From TMP-86 sp044226865 (GTDB lineage: Bacteria; Pseudomonadota; Gammaproteobacteria; Steroidobacterales; Steroidobacteraceae), in NCBI GenBank assembly GCA_044226865.1, contig JBGAGE010000010.1, positions 138,420-202,419 of the forward strand: a stretch of DNA of 64,000 nt. The letters run 5' to 3'. Each line of letters begins with the position of its first letter. Position 1 is the stretch's first letter. Below, piece after piece: positions 52,454 through 60,418 of this stretch. A program made the position numbers and the translations under genes. The notes beneath the pieces are model-generated. The model had not been told where the DNA came from. It saw nothing but the letters and a program-made list of their open reading frames with translations, and ran no database searches.

Positions 52454-52683
52454 TGCGCTGCCTTGTGCCTTACCGTTGGGTGCGGGGTGGGCAGAACCCT
52501 GGGGCGCGTGTTAAGCGCCTCCGGTCCGGCGCGCCGGCCGCGCTGATCGCAGGGGTGGACTTTGAAGTTGAGCGAACAGGGCGATAGCGGCCGTCCGCGC
52601 CGGAAAGGGTGCCTTCAAGGCGTGCCCACGCGCCCCAGGGTTCTGCCCACCCCGCACCCAACGGTAAGGCACAAGGCAGCGCA
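52454..52683. repeat. Palindromic element 2 with 57-bp terminal inverted repeats
   Basis: The arms at 52454-52510 and 52627-52683 are perfect 57-bp inverted repeats. The centre contains a further imperfect palindrome around CCGGCGCG/CGCGCCGG. The total is 230 bp. It has no open frame that I can support. It ends 36 bp before the IS3-family element. The sequence differs from palindromic element 1, so they are two families. Confidence 0.85.
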
Positions 52684-52732
52684 CGAATGAACGCATCTCC
52701 CTGGGCTGCTACCGGTTCTGTTGACACCACCT

Positions 52733-53635
52733 TCAGCCTAAGCCCGCCGATTTCTCGTAATTAATCGGACTCAGATATCCCAATGTCGAGTGCCTGCGCT
52801 TCGCATTGTAGAACCGCTCGATGTAGTCAAACACATCTGCCCGTGCGTCGTCACGTGTGAGGTATTGTTTGCGGTTGGTCCTCTCGATCTTCAGCGTCGA
52901 GAAAAAGCTCTCCATCGCAGCATTGTCCCAACAGTCACCGCTCCGGCTCATGCTGCAGGTGATCCCGTGGGCGCTCAGAAGCCGCTGAAATTGCTCACTC
53001 GTATATTGACTGCCCTGGTCAGAGTGACTGAGCAGCGCTTGGAGTGGGCCGCGGCGCCAGATCGCCATCAGCATCGCATCGGTTACTAACTGGGAAGTCA
53101 TCTGAGCGCTCATCGACCAGCCCACGACGCGCCGGGAGAACAGATCCAGCACCACCGCCACGTACAGCCAGCCTTGAGCGGTCCACAGGTAGGTGAAATC
53201 GGCCACCCATTTGCGGTTCGGCTCCGCCGAATCAAATCGCCGCTCCAGCACGTTGGGCGCAATGCAGCTCTCCTGGCGAGTTCCAGGGTCAAAAGGGAGC
53301 CGGCGACGCTTGGGCCGCGCTTCCAGCCGAGCCAGGCGCATCAGCCGCTCCACGCGATGAATCCCGCAACTCTGGCCCCAGTCCCGAAGATCGCGCCGCA
53401 CACGCCGGGCTCCGTAGGTCTGGTCGCTATCGGCAAAGCTGGCGCGGATCAGCACGCTCTGCTCGGCATCCAGCCGTTTACGTGCGCTCGGTGCTCTGTT
53501 GCTCCAGGCGTAAAAGCCTGCCCGCGTGACATCGAATAGCTCGCACATCCAAGACAGCGGCCACAAGTGCCGGTACTGAGCAATGGCAGCGAACTTCACG
53601 TCGGGTCCTTCACGAAGAACCCGATGGTTTTTTTT
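52733..53635 (-). CDS. IS3-family transposase OrfB (made by -1 frameshift)
   Basis: OrfB holds the DDE catalytic core: D in VADFTYLW, D in SDQGSQYTS and E in NAAMESFFSTLKIE. An HTH_21-type N-terminal region (YGARRVRRDL) and the ending HSTLGYLSPINYE are IS3 hallmarks. Ribosomes reach it by slipping one base back on the A8 run of orfA, giving an OrfAB fusion that is the active transposase. The frame is uninterrupted, so the element may be active. Confidence 0.9.
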   Translation of the reverse strand, partial: KKNHRVLREGPDVKFAAIAQYRHLWPLSWMCELFDVTRAGFYAWSNRAPSARKRLDAEQSVLIRASFADSDQTYGARRVRRDLRDWGQSCGIHRVERLMRLARLEARPKRRRLPFDPGTRQESCIAPNVLERRFDSAEPNRKWVADFTYLWTAQGWLYVAVVLDLFSRRVVGWSMSAQMTSQLVTDAMLMAIWRRGPLQALLSHSDQGSQYTSEQFQRLLSAHGITCSMSRSGDCWDNAAMESFFSTLKIERTNRKQYLTRDDARADVFDYIERFYNAKRRHSTLGYLSPINYEKSAGLG

Positions 53636-53886
53636 AGAATATCCCGCTCGGCCTTTGTCCTGGCCAGCTCGCGCTTCAAGCGAGCAATCTCGGCATCGTC
53701 CGGCTTCATCTGCCCGCGGCCGGGAAATGCTTGCGCCCGATCTGCCGTCCCTTCTCGAACCCACCGGCCCACCACACTGGGCACGATCCCCAGATCCCGC
53801 GCCACCTGGGATATGGACATCCCGCGCTCTTTGACCAGCTTGACCGCCTCGAGCTTGAACTCTCGAGTGAAAACCCTGCGTCCCAT
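53596..53886 (-). CDS. IS3-family transposase OrfA
   Basis: OrfA has 96 residues. An N-terminal helix-turn-helix (MGRRVFTREFKLEAVKLV, SISQVARDLGIVPSVVGRWV) binds the IS ends. A C-terminal leucine-zipper-like coiled coil (IARLKRELARTKAERDILKK) allows dimerisation. The A8 run near its end is the frameshift site. Confidence 0.92.
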   Translation of the reverse strand: MGRRVFTREFKLEAVKLVKERGMSISQVARDLGIVPSVVGRWVREGTADRAQAFPGRGQMKPDDAEIARLKRELARTKAERDILKKTIGFFVKDPT

Positions 53887-53963
53887 AATCCACCTCGTTG
53901 TAGCATCATCGCTCTAACTCGGTGTCAACGAAACTAGTAGCAGCCCACCCCTCCGCCGAAACG

Positions 53964-54620
53964 CTAGGAGTTAGGCGGGAAAAAGCGCGAGTACGTAGCG
54001 CGAAACTCAGGCAACGCTTCGCATCGAGCGCGCAGAGCCTGCAAAGCCTCGAAACGCCCGGCCTGCGAGGCCGCCTGGACCGCTTCATCAGCGAACACGA
54101 ACATGCAGCTGACGGTCACGTCGGCCTGCGTCAGCGCCTCGCCCAGCAGCCACCCTTCGCTCGCCGCCGCGGCGCTGCGCTCGAGTTCGTCCAGCGCGCT
54201 GAACATTTGCTGGCGGCAGCGCTCGACCCAGGGCTCGTGGCGCTTCTCGGCGGGGCGAAACACGGTCTCGTACACCTGCAGCACGGCCTTCTCCGCCGCG
54301 CCGGTGGCCATGGACATCAGGCGCAACGCCTGCCGGCGGCGTGGACCTGCGACCGGCAACAAGGCGCGCGCCGGGCCGGCGCGCTCGTCGAGGTGATCGA
54401 GAATGGCGCCGGATTCGATCAACGACGTGCCATCCTCGAGAACCAGGGTGGGCACGCGGCCCAGCGGGTTGAATGCGCGGATGCGCTCGAAATCACGGCC
54501 CACCGACCAGTTGCGGTGCTCGTAGGAAAATCCCAGCAGGTGCAGGCTCACGGCCACGCGGCGCACGAACGGCGAATCGTACATGCCGATCAATGCCAGC
54601 TTCGTTTGCGGTTCGCTCAA
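53964..54620 (-). CDS. Glutathione S-transferase family protein
   Basis: The protein has 218 residues. The thioredoxin domain starts IGMYDSPFVRRV with S16 at the active-site loop. The cis-proline RVPTL and the ESGAILDHLDE glutathione contact follow. A helical C-terminal domain with LGEALTQADVTVSCM completes the fold. It overlaps the upstream GIY-YIG-like gene by 4 bp. The substrate is unknown. Its 3' end lies 34 bp from the IS3 element. Confidence 0.87.
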   Translation of the reverse strand: MSEPQTKLALIGMYDSPFVRRVAVSLHLLGFSYEHRNWSVGRDFERIRAFNPLGRVPTLVLEDGTSLIESGAILDHLDERAGPARALLPVAGPRRRQALRLMSMATGAAEKAVLQVYETVFRPAEKRHEPWVERCRQQMFSALDELERSAAAASEGWLLGEALTQADVTVSCMFVFADEAVQAASQAGRFEALQALRARCEALPEFRATYSRFFPPNS

Positions 54621-55294
54621 TGCCCCCCCTTGACGAACAGGCCCGCAGCGCTCAAGGACTCGGCGAGGCGGACCTCGATGTCCGCCGCTTCGGCGCGCGC
54701 GAGAAACTGCAGATGTTGCACGGGTCCCGTCAGCACTTCCAGCCCGCGTTTCAGCACGGCGCCGGCGCTGCGGATGCCGGCCTTGTGCTGGTCGAAGCGT
54801 TGCGCGGCCGCATAGCGGCTCATCCCCACGTAAACGCCGAACTCGCTGCCGTACCCGCTGCGAGGCGGCGAGTCGCTGTAGTCCAGCAACACCAGGTACA
54901 GGTGACTGCGGCCGCGACGCTTGCGCTGGAAGCGCGCCGCCACTTCATAGGCCAGCGGCAGCCACTCCACGTATTGCATGGGAAGCCAGTCGGGGATGGT
55001 GGCCGCCGAACGCGCCCACAACGCCTGCAGCTGCCGCTCGATGTTGACGGCCAGGTCGCCGCGCATCCACGCCTCATGCACGCAATGCGCGCCGCGCGCG
55101 CCGTCGGCGCAGCGCGCGGCATCGGCCGCCTCGTCACGCAGTCGCTCGAGGCTCCAATGATGCAGTGGACGGGAAGCCGGGGATGCCGACCAATCGGGAC
55201 CCGCGGCGGGCGCGGCGGTCGACGCCTTGCCCGTCCGTTGCGCTGCGCCGCGCACGCGCGTTGCCCGTGCCCTAACCGGTTGCCTGGAGGCCAT
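54617..55294 (-). CDS. Hypothetical protein with a GIY-YIG-like segment
   Basis: The protein has 225 residues from the ATG at 55294; a start at 55342 is also possible. An Arg/Ala-rich N-terminus is probably disordered. The C-terminal half contains LYLVLLDYSDS, then FGVYVGMSRYAAAQRFDQHKAGI, which resembles the GIY-YIG nuclease core (VYVGMS as the YIG part, then R and HK). A conserved Glu (VRLAESL) follows. Identity is tentative. It overlaps the GST and the luciferase-like genes, which suggests coupled translation. Confidence 0.65.
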   Translation of the reverse strand: MASRQPVRARATRVRGAAQRTGKASTAAPAAGPDWSASPASRPLHHWSLERLRDEAADAARCADGARGAHCVHEAWMRGDLAVNIERQLQALWARSAATIPDWLPMQYVEWLPLAYEVAARFQRKRRGRSHLYLVLLDYSDSPPRSGYGSEFGVYVGMSRYAAAQRFDQHKAGIRSAGAVLKRGLEVLTGPVQHLQFLARAEAADIEVRLAESLSAAGLFVKGGH

Positions 55295-56309
55295 AGTGTG
55301 CGGCGAGCAAATCATAGGAGCGCAAGCGCGCCGCGAGGTCATGGGTGATGGTCACCACATGCAGCTCGTCGAGGTGCAGCGCTGCGGCCATCTCATCCAG
55401 CACCGCGCCGACCTGCGCCGGTGTGCCGGCAATCAGCGATGGCCATTCCGGTGCCTGGCCAGCAGATGGGGAACCCGCTGAATCGGGCAACAGCGCCAGC
55501 TCGCGCACGGCATCGGCGGGCGGCAACAGCGGCGTGATGCCGGCGCCGCTGTGCAGGCGCCGGCGCATCAACCGCGCGCTCGAGGCCAGGAACTGTGCTT
55601 CCTCGGCATCCGGTGCGCAGATCACCGAAACTGCGACACTGGCGTAGGGCGCGTCGTGATGCCGGGAGGGCGTGAACCGCTCGCGGTAATGGGTGATCGC
55701 CTCACGCGTGGGCTCGCCGCTGAAGAAATGCGCGAAGGCATAGGGCAGGCCCCAATGCGCCGCGGCCGCGGAGCTCCACAGGCTGGAGCCCAGCAGCCAG
55801 ATCATGGCGGCGGAAGGTCCTTGTGCGGGCCAGCGGATACGATGAAACGGATGACCGGCATCGAAACCGCGGTCGAACCAGGTCATGAGTTCAGTGAATT
55901 GTTCGGTGAAATCGTCGGGCAGCGCGCCGCGCTCGCGCTCGCGCCGCAGGGCAAAGGCTTCCAGCGGCCCGCCGCCGGGTGCGCGCCCCACCCCCAAATC
56001 GATGCGCCCGGGGCACATCGCCTCGAGCATGGCGAAATTTTCAGCAACTTTGAGGGCGCTGTAATGCGGCAACATCACGCCGCCGGATCCCAAGCGGATG
56101 CGCCGTGTTTCGCCCGTCAGGCGCGCAAGCAGGATTTCCGGGGAGGGACTTGCCAGGGCATCGAAGGCGTGATGCTCGGCCGCCCAATAGCGCGTGTAGC
56201 CCAAGGCGTCCGCCCGTTTGGCAAGCGCGATGCTGCCCGCCAGGGCCTCGCGCGCACCCGCCCCGGCGATGATCGGCGATTGGTCGAGGACGGACAGTCT
56301 CAGCCGCAC
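55272..56309 (-). CDS. LLM-class flavin-dependent oxidoreductase
   Basis: This 345-residue bacterial-luciferase-like TIM barrel probably uses FMNH2 or F420. Family signatures include SVLDQSPI, GYTRYWAAEHH, LGSGGVMLPHYSALKVAENFAMLEAMCPGRIDLGVGRAPGG and HFFSGEPT. It belongs to the group annotated as luciferase-like monooxygenases of unknown substrate. It is 13 bp from the DUF4136 stop and leads into the GIY-YIG-like gene. Confidence 0.9.
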   Translation of the reverse strand: MRLRLSVLDQSPIIAGAGAREALAGSIALAKRADALGYTRYWAAEHHAFDALASPSPEILLARLTGETRRIRLGSGGVMLPHYSALKVAENFAMLEAMCPGRIDLGVGRAPGGGPLEAFALRRERERGALPDDFTEQFTELMTWFDRGFDAGHPFHRIRWPAQGPSAAMIWLLGSSLWSSAAAAHWGLPYAFAHFFSGEPTREAITHYRERFTPSRHHDAPYASVAVSVICAPDAEEAQFLASSARLMRRRLHSGAGITPLLPPADAVRELALLPDSAGSPSAGQAPEWPSLIAGTPAQVGAVLDEMAAALHLDELHVVTITHDLAARLRSYDLLAAHYGLQATG

Positions 56310-56322
56310 CGCGCTCCCACGC

Positions 56323-56913
56323 TCAGGGCTTCGCCGGCGGCGGGGTGCCGGGAAACTTGGCGAAGATGAGGTTCACCGCCTGGTCGATGGCGGGCTTGGG
56401 TTGGTCCAGGACCTTCGCATCCAGCGTGCGGGATGCCGATCCCGACCACATCAACTCGTTCTTGGCGCGATCCACGACGTCGATGGTCAGCGTGCCCTCC
56501 GTGACGGTCTCCACATCGCTGCGGTCACCGAAGCCGATGCCGTATCCATAGTGCGAGCGCCAGCCACCCCATCCATATCCTACGGCCACGTTGGGACCGG
56601 GACGGCTGGTGACCTTGTCATGCTTGGCGATGTCGAAATTGAGCTTCAGGTCCGGATTGGTGGAGGATCGGGTGTAGCCTCGCAGCCGCATTTCACGATC
56701 CACGGCATCCTCGATGGTGCGCGTGGTGATGGTCTTGTAGCCGCGGCGGTCGGTGCTCGGCTTGTCGAAGAAATCGTAGGTGTGATACTGCGACATGTCG
56801 GCGCCCGGAGCCGTTTCCGTACGAATCTTCGGCAGGGTCTCGCAGGCGCTGACGCCCAGGAGAAGGAGCGCTGCGCCGAGGTATGCCCGTTGCCTGCTCG
56901 ATAACATCATCAT
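56323..56913 (-). CDS. DUF4136 lipoprotein
   Basis: The protein has 196 residues. The lipobox GVSAC puts the lipidated Cys near residue 24. The DUF4136 domain (YHTYDFFDKP, AVDREMRLRGY, DLKLNF, GTLTIDVVDRAKNELMWSGSA) is typical of outer membrane lipoproteins of unknown role. The start at 56913 follows GGAGAGGGAG on the minus strand; the upstream ATG at 57009 is unsupported. Confidence 0.9.
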   Translation of the reverse strand: MMMLSSRQRAYLGAALLLLGVSACETLPKIRTETAPGADMSQYHTYDFFDKPSTDRRGYKTITTRTIEDAVDREMRLRGYTRSSTNPDLKLNFDIAKHDKVTSRPGPNVAVGYGWGGWRSHYGYGIGFGDRSDVETVTEGTLTIDVVDRAKNELMWSGSASRTLDAKVLDQPKPAIDQAVNLIFAKFPGTPPPAKP

Positions 56914-57015
56914 GCTCCCTCTCCAATTGCCGGTCTTGCAATTTCGACCCATTTGCACCGGGTAAGGTTCCGTCAAGAACCGCAAAGCCGCCCGCGCCGG
57001 GCGGTTCAAGCCCCG

Positions 57016-58644
57016 CTAATTCAAGGGCCGGTCCTTGGTCTCCGGCAGGAAAATGGCGCCAATCAGCGCCGTCAGCGCCGCCACACCGATGGGATACCAG
57101 AGGCCGTCGTAGATATCGCCGGTCATGGCCACCGCGGCGAAGGACACGGTGGGCAGGAAGCCGCCGAACCAGCCATTGCCGATGTGGTAGGGCAGCGACA
57201 TGGACGAATAGCGAATGCGCGCGGGGAACAATTCCACGAGCCAGGCGGCGATGGGGCCGTAGACCAACGTCACGTACAACACGAGGACGAACAGCAGCGC
57301 CAACACCTGCGGATAGGCGATGGCGGCAGGATCCGCGCCCGCCGGGTAGCCGGCGGCCTTCAGCGCCCCCGCCAGCGACTTGGAGAATTCCTCCGACTGG
57401 CGCTTGAAATCGCCCGCGTTCATGCCCGCGCCTTCGAAGGCCGGCAGGGCCACGCTGCCGATGTGGACCGTGGCGAGGCTACCTTCAGGCGCATCGACCA
57501 CCTCGTACGGAACCCCTGCTTTCGCCAATGCACTCTTGGCGATGTCGCAGGAGGAAATGAATTTCTTCTTGCCCACCGGATCGAACTGCAGGCTGCAGCG
57601 GCGCGGATCGGCATTCACGCTGACCGGATTGGCGTTCGCCGCCTTCTCGATGGCGGGGTTGGCGTAATGCGTGATGCCCTTGAAAATCGGCATGTAGGTC
57701 AGCGCCGCCAGCACGCAACCGGCCAGCACGATGGGCTTGCGGCCCACCCGGTCCGACAGCCAGCCGAACAGGATGAAAAATGGCGTACCCAACAGCAGCG
57801 CCGCGGCGATCAGGAGATTGGCCGGCTGCGGCGGCACCTTCAGCACCTGCGTGAGAAAGAACAGTGCGTAGAACTGCCCGCCGTACCACACCACGGCCTG
57901 TCCGGCAGTGGCGCCGAACAGGGCGAGCAGCACCAGCTTGAGATTGCCCGCGTTTGCGAAGGACTCGGTCAACGGCGCCTTCGAATGCGTGCCCTCCGCC
58001 TTCATTTCCAAGAACACGGGCGACTCCGCCAATTGCAGGCGGATGTACACGGAGATGGCCAGCAGCACCATGGACAAGAGGAAGGGCACGCGCCAGCCCC
58101 ACACGTCGAAGTCATCGCCGAGAGCCAAGCGGCACACCAGGATCACCGCCAGGCTCAGGAACAGGCCCATGGTCGCCGTGGTCTGGATCCAGCTGGTATA
58201 CAGGCCGCGCTTGCCGGGCGGCGCATGCTCGGCCACATAGGTGGCGGCACCGCCATATTCGCCGCCGAGGGCCAACCCCTGCAGCAGCCGTAGCCCCACG
58301 AGGATGGCGGGCGCCGCCACGCCGATCTGCGCGTAGGTGGGCAACATGCCCACCAGCGCCGTGGACAGGCCCATGATGATGATGGTGATCAGGAAGGTGT
58401 GCTTGCGGCCCGCCATGTCCCCCATGCGCCCGAACACCAGCGCGCCGAAGGGCCGCACCGCGAAGCCGGCCGCGAAAGCGAGCAGGGCAAACACGAAGCC
58501 GGTGGTTTCGTTCACGCCGGCGAAGAATTGCTTGGAAATGATACCGGCGAGCGAGCCGTAGAGGTAGAAGTCATACCATTCGAACACCGTTCCCAGGCTG
58601 GAAGCCAGGATGACGCGCCGGTGGGCGGGATCGATACCTTGCAT
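57016..58644 (-). CDS. MFS transporter, MHS family, with a periplasmic insert
   Basis: The protein has 542 residues. Twelve membrane helices are visible, with the conserved loop GRMGDMAGRKHTFLITIIIMG after TM2 and GLALGGEYGGAATYVAE. It resembles metabolite:proton symporters (ShiA/ProP type). An extra hydrophilic stretch of about 110 residues sits before the last helices (RRCSLQFDPVGKKKFISSCDIAKS to KAAGYPAGADPAA) and carries two cysteines. Such symporters are usually about 430-440 residues. The substrate is unknown. Confidence 0.9.
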   Translation of the reverse strand: MQGIDPAHRRVILASSLGTVFEWYDFYLYGSLAGIISKQFFAGVNETTGFVFALLAFAAGFAVRPFGALVFGRMGDMAGRKHTFLITIIIMGLSTALVGMLPTYAQIGVAAPAILVGLRLLQGLALGGEYGGAATYVAEHAPPGKRGLYTSWIQTTATMGLFLSLAVILVCRLALGDDFDVWGWRVPFLLSMVLLAISVYIRLQLAESPVFLEMKAEGTHSKAPLTESFANAGNLKLVLLALFGATAGQAVVWYGGQFYALFFLTQVLKVPPQPANLLIAAALLLGTPFFILFGWLSDRVGRKPIVLAGCVLAALTYMPIFKGITHYANPAIEKAANANPVSVNADPRRCSLQFDPVGKKKFISSCDIAKSALAKAGVPYEVVDAPEGSLATVHIGSVALPAFEGAGMNAGDFKRQSEEFSKSLAGALKAAGYPAGADPAAIAYPQVLALLFVLVLYVTLVYGPIAAWLVELFPARIRYSSMSLPYHIGNGWFGGFLPTVSFAAVAMTGDIYDGLWYPIGVAALTALIGAIFLPETKDRPLN

Positions 58645-58753
58645 GGGTGCGTGCGCTCGCGAAAAAGTTGTCGATTATGATTGGCGTCTGCGGCGAAGAA
58701 AGTATCATTCAAGCCGGATCAGCGGTACTGATTTTCGGACCGGGAGGATGGCC

Positions 58754-59278
58754 ATGCATCGCGTCAAATCGCAGGCAACATTCGTGTACCCGCTTCTCCT
58801 GGCGGGCGTGGCCATGATGGCGGCGTCCCCCGGCCTCGGCGCAGCACCGCCTGTGGCGGCCTGCTCATCGTCCGACCATCATGCCTTCGATTTCTGGATC
58901 GGCACCTGGGAGGTCACCCAGAACGGCAAGCCGGCCGGCATCAACCGCATCGACCGCCTGCTCAATGGATGCGCGCTCCTGGAGAACTGGCGCGGGCGCA
59001 GTGGGGTGCGGGGACACAGCCTGAACTTCTACGACGCAGAACGAGGCCTGTGGCAACAGACGTGGGTCGATTCCACCGGTTCGTCGCTCAATCTCGAAGG
59101 CGGCTTCGCCGAGGGACACATGATGCTGTCGAGCCTCAAGGCCGGCGTGCGCGCGGCGGACCGGATCACCTGGACACCGGCGGCGGATGGTAGCGTGCGC
59201 CAGCTGTGGGAACACACGGACGATGGCGGCAAGACGTGGCAGGTAGCCTTCGATGGCCTCTATCGGCGCAAGCCATGA
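58754..59278 (+). CDS. Hypothetical secreted protein, DUF1579-like
   Basis: The protein has 174 residues. A signal peptide (MHRVKSQATFVYPLLLAGVAMMAAS) precedes a beta-barrel-like domain beginning HHAFDFWIGTWEVTQNGKPAG, reminiscent of the DUF1579/lipocalin-like set. The start at 58754 follows GGGAGG with six bases spacing; an ATG at 58748 is too close to it. The stop overlaps the epimerase start (ATGA), so they are an operon. Confidence 0.78.
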   Translation: MHRVKSQATFVYPLLLAGVAMMAASPGLGAAPPVAACSSSDHHAFDFWIGTWEVTQNGKPAGINRIDRLLNGCALLENWRGRSGVRGHSLNFYDAERGLWQQTWVDSTGSSLNLEGGFAEGHMMLSSLKAGVRAADRITWTPAADGSVRQLWEHTDDGGKTWQVAFDGLYRRKP

Positions 59279-60279
59279 GCGGAAAGCTCGAGCTGGCGTA
59301 CGAGCACGAACGCTGGCGGCTGCGCGAGCCGTTTCACATCACCGGCACCGTGATGACGGAACTGGACGTGGTGCTCGTGCGGATCGAGGACGATGACGGC
59401 TACACCGGCTTCGGCGAAGCCGCGGGCGTGGATTACCGTGCCGACGACACCCTTCCCTGCATGCTCGAGCAGTTGCGGCGCGTGCGACCCGAGGTGCAAT
59501 CCGGGCTCGAGCGCGCGGCGCTGCAGTCACTGTTGCCACCGGGCGGCGCGCGCAATGCGTTGGACTGTGCCTTGTGGGACCTGGAATCACGTCGCGTTGG
59601 CCGGCCCGTCTGGCAGCTGGCGGGCGTGCCCGCGCCGCGCCCGCTGCTCACCACGTACACCATCGGTGCGCAGACACCGGGATCCATGGCCGGCACCGCC
59701 ACGGGTTATCGCCACGCCCGCGCCATCAAGTTGAAGCTCATCGGCGATGAGGACGATGCAGGCCGGGTGCGCGAGGTGCGGGCGGCGCGCCCCGATGTCT
59801 GGCTGGGCGTGGATGCGAACCAGGGATTTTCACGCAAGCATTTCGATGCGCTGCTGCCCACGCTGGTCGAAGCACGCGTGGCATTGATCGAACAGCCGTT
59901 TCGCGTGGGCACCGAGCCCGACTTACGTGACCTGCAGAGCCCCATTCCCGTGGCCGCCGATGAAAGCGTGCAGGGCCTTCTCGACGTGCGCCGCGCAGCG
60001 GGCCGCTTCAATACCATCAACATCAAGCTGGATAAATGCGGTGGCCTGTCCGAGGGGCTGGCCATGGCGCGCGAGGCGTCCGCGATGGGCTTTGCAGTGA
60101 TGGTGGGCAACATGGTGGGCACCTCGTTGGCCATGGCGCCAGCGTTTCTCGTCGGACAGCTGTGCGAGGTGGTCGATCTCGACGGGCCGGTGCTGCTGCT
60201 GGGTGACCGCGCGCATCGCGTCCGTTATGCCGACGGATGCATCGAATGTGGGTTGGAGGTGTGGGGCGGAGGCGGCTGA
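59275..60279 (+). CDS. Enolase-superfamily dipeptide epimerase / racemase
   Basis: The protein has 334 residues and a complete MLE/dipeptide epimerase site: K152 and K154 (KLKL) on the second strand, metal ligands D180 (VDANQ), E206 (IEQPF) and D229 (ADES), and K251 (INIKLDK) on the opposite face. The mandelate racemase-like N-terminal cap covers 1-125. Family members epimerise L-Ala-D/L-Glu or other dipeptides in peptidoglycan recycling. The ATG overlaps the secreted-protein stop. Confidence 0.9.
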   Translation: MSGKLELAYEHERWRLREPFHITGTVMTELDVVLVRIEDDDGYTGFGEAAGVDYRADDTLPCMLEQLRRVRPEVQSGLERAALQSLLPPGGARNALDCALWDLESRRVGRPVWQLAGVPAPRPLLTTYTIGAQTPGSMAGTATGYRHARAIKLKLIGDEDDAGRVREVRAARPDVWLGVDANQGFSRKHFDALLPTLVEARVALIEQPFRVGTEPDLRDLQSPIPVAADESVQGLLDVRRAAGRFNTINIKLDKCGGLSEGLAMAREASAMGFAVMVGNMVGTSLAMAPAFLVGQLCEVVDLDGPVLLLGDRAHRVRYADGCIECGLEVWGGGG

Positions 60280-60347
60280 TCAGGCGCCCAGGCTCGTACC
60301 TGAGCGTCGCGTGGCGGGCGCAGCGGAATCGGCGCCATCGCATCCTG

Positions 60348-60377
60348 AAAAAAAAAGCCCGGCCAATGGCCGGGCTT
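60348..60377 (-). terminator. Intrinsic terminator of the subtilase gene
   Basis: A 10-bp perfect stem (60355-60364 with 60368-60377) and 3-nt loop are followed on the minus strand by a T run (the A run at 60348-60356 on the plus strand). It lies 42 bp after the subtilase stop. Confidence 0.88.
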
Positions 60378-60418
60378 CTCATGGCGCCGCTCGAGCGCCT
60401 CAATCGGGCTGCGCGGGG

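Larger units (their letters stand above)
52720..53929 (-). mobile_element. IS3-family insertion sequence
   Basis: The element is about 1.2 kb, bounded by 9-bp imperfectly extended inverted repeats GTTGACACC (52720-52728) and its complement (53921-53929). It contains orfA and orfB in the typical -1 arrangement with an A8 slippery run at 53628-53635. No direct target duplication is visible next to the ends. It lies between palindromic element 2 and a GST gene. Confidence 0.85.

Noticed and set aside
52470..52730. 86-codon minus-strand frame across palindromic element 2
   Set aside because: It is made almost entirely of palindromic DNA, so an open frame does not indicate a gene.
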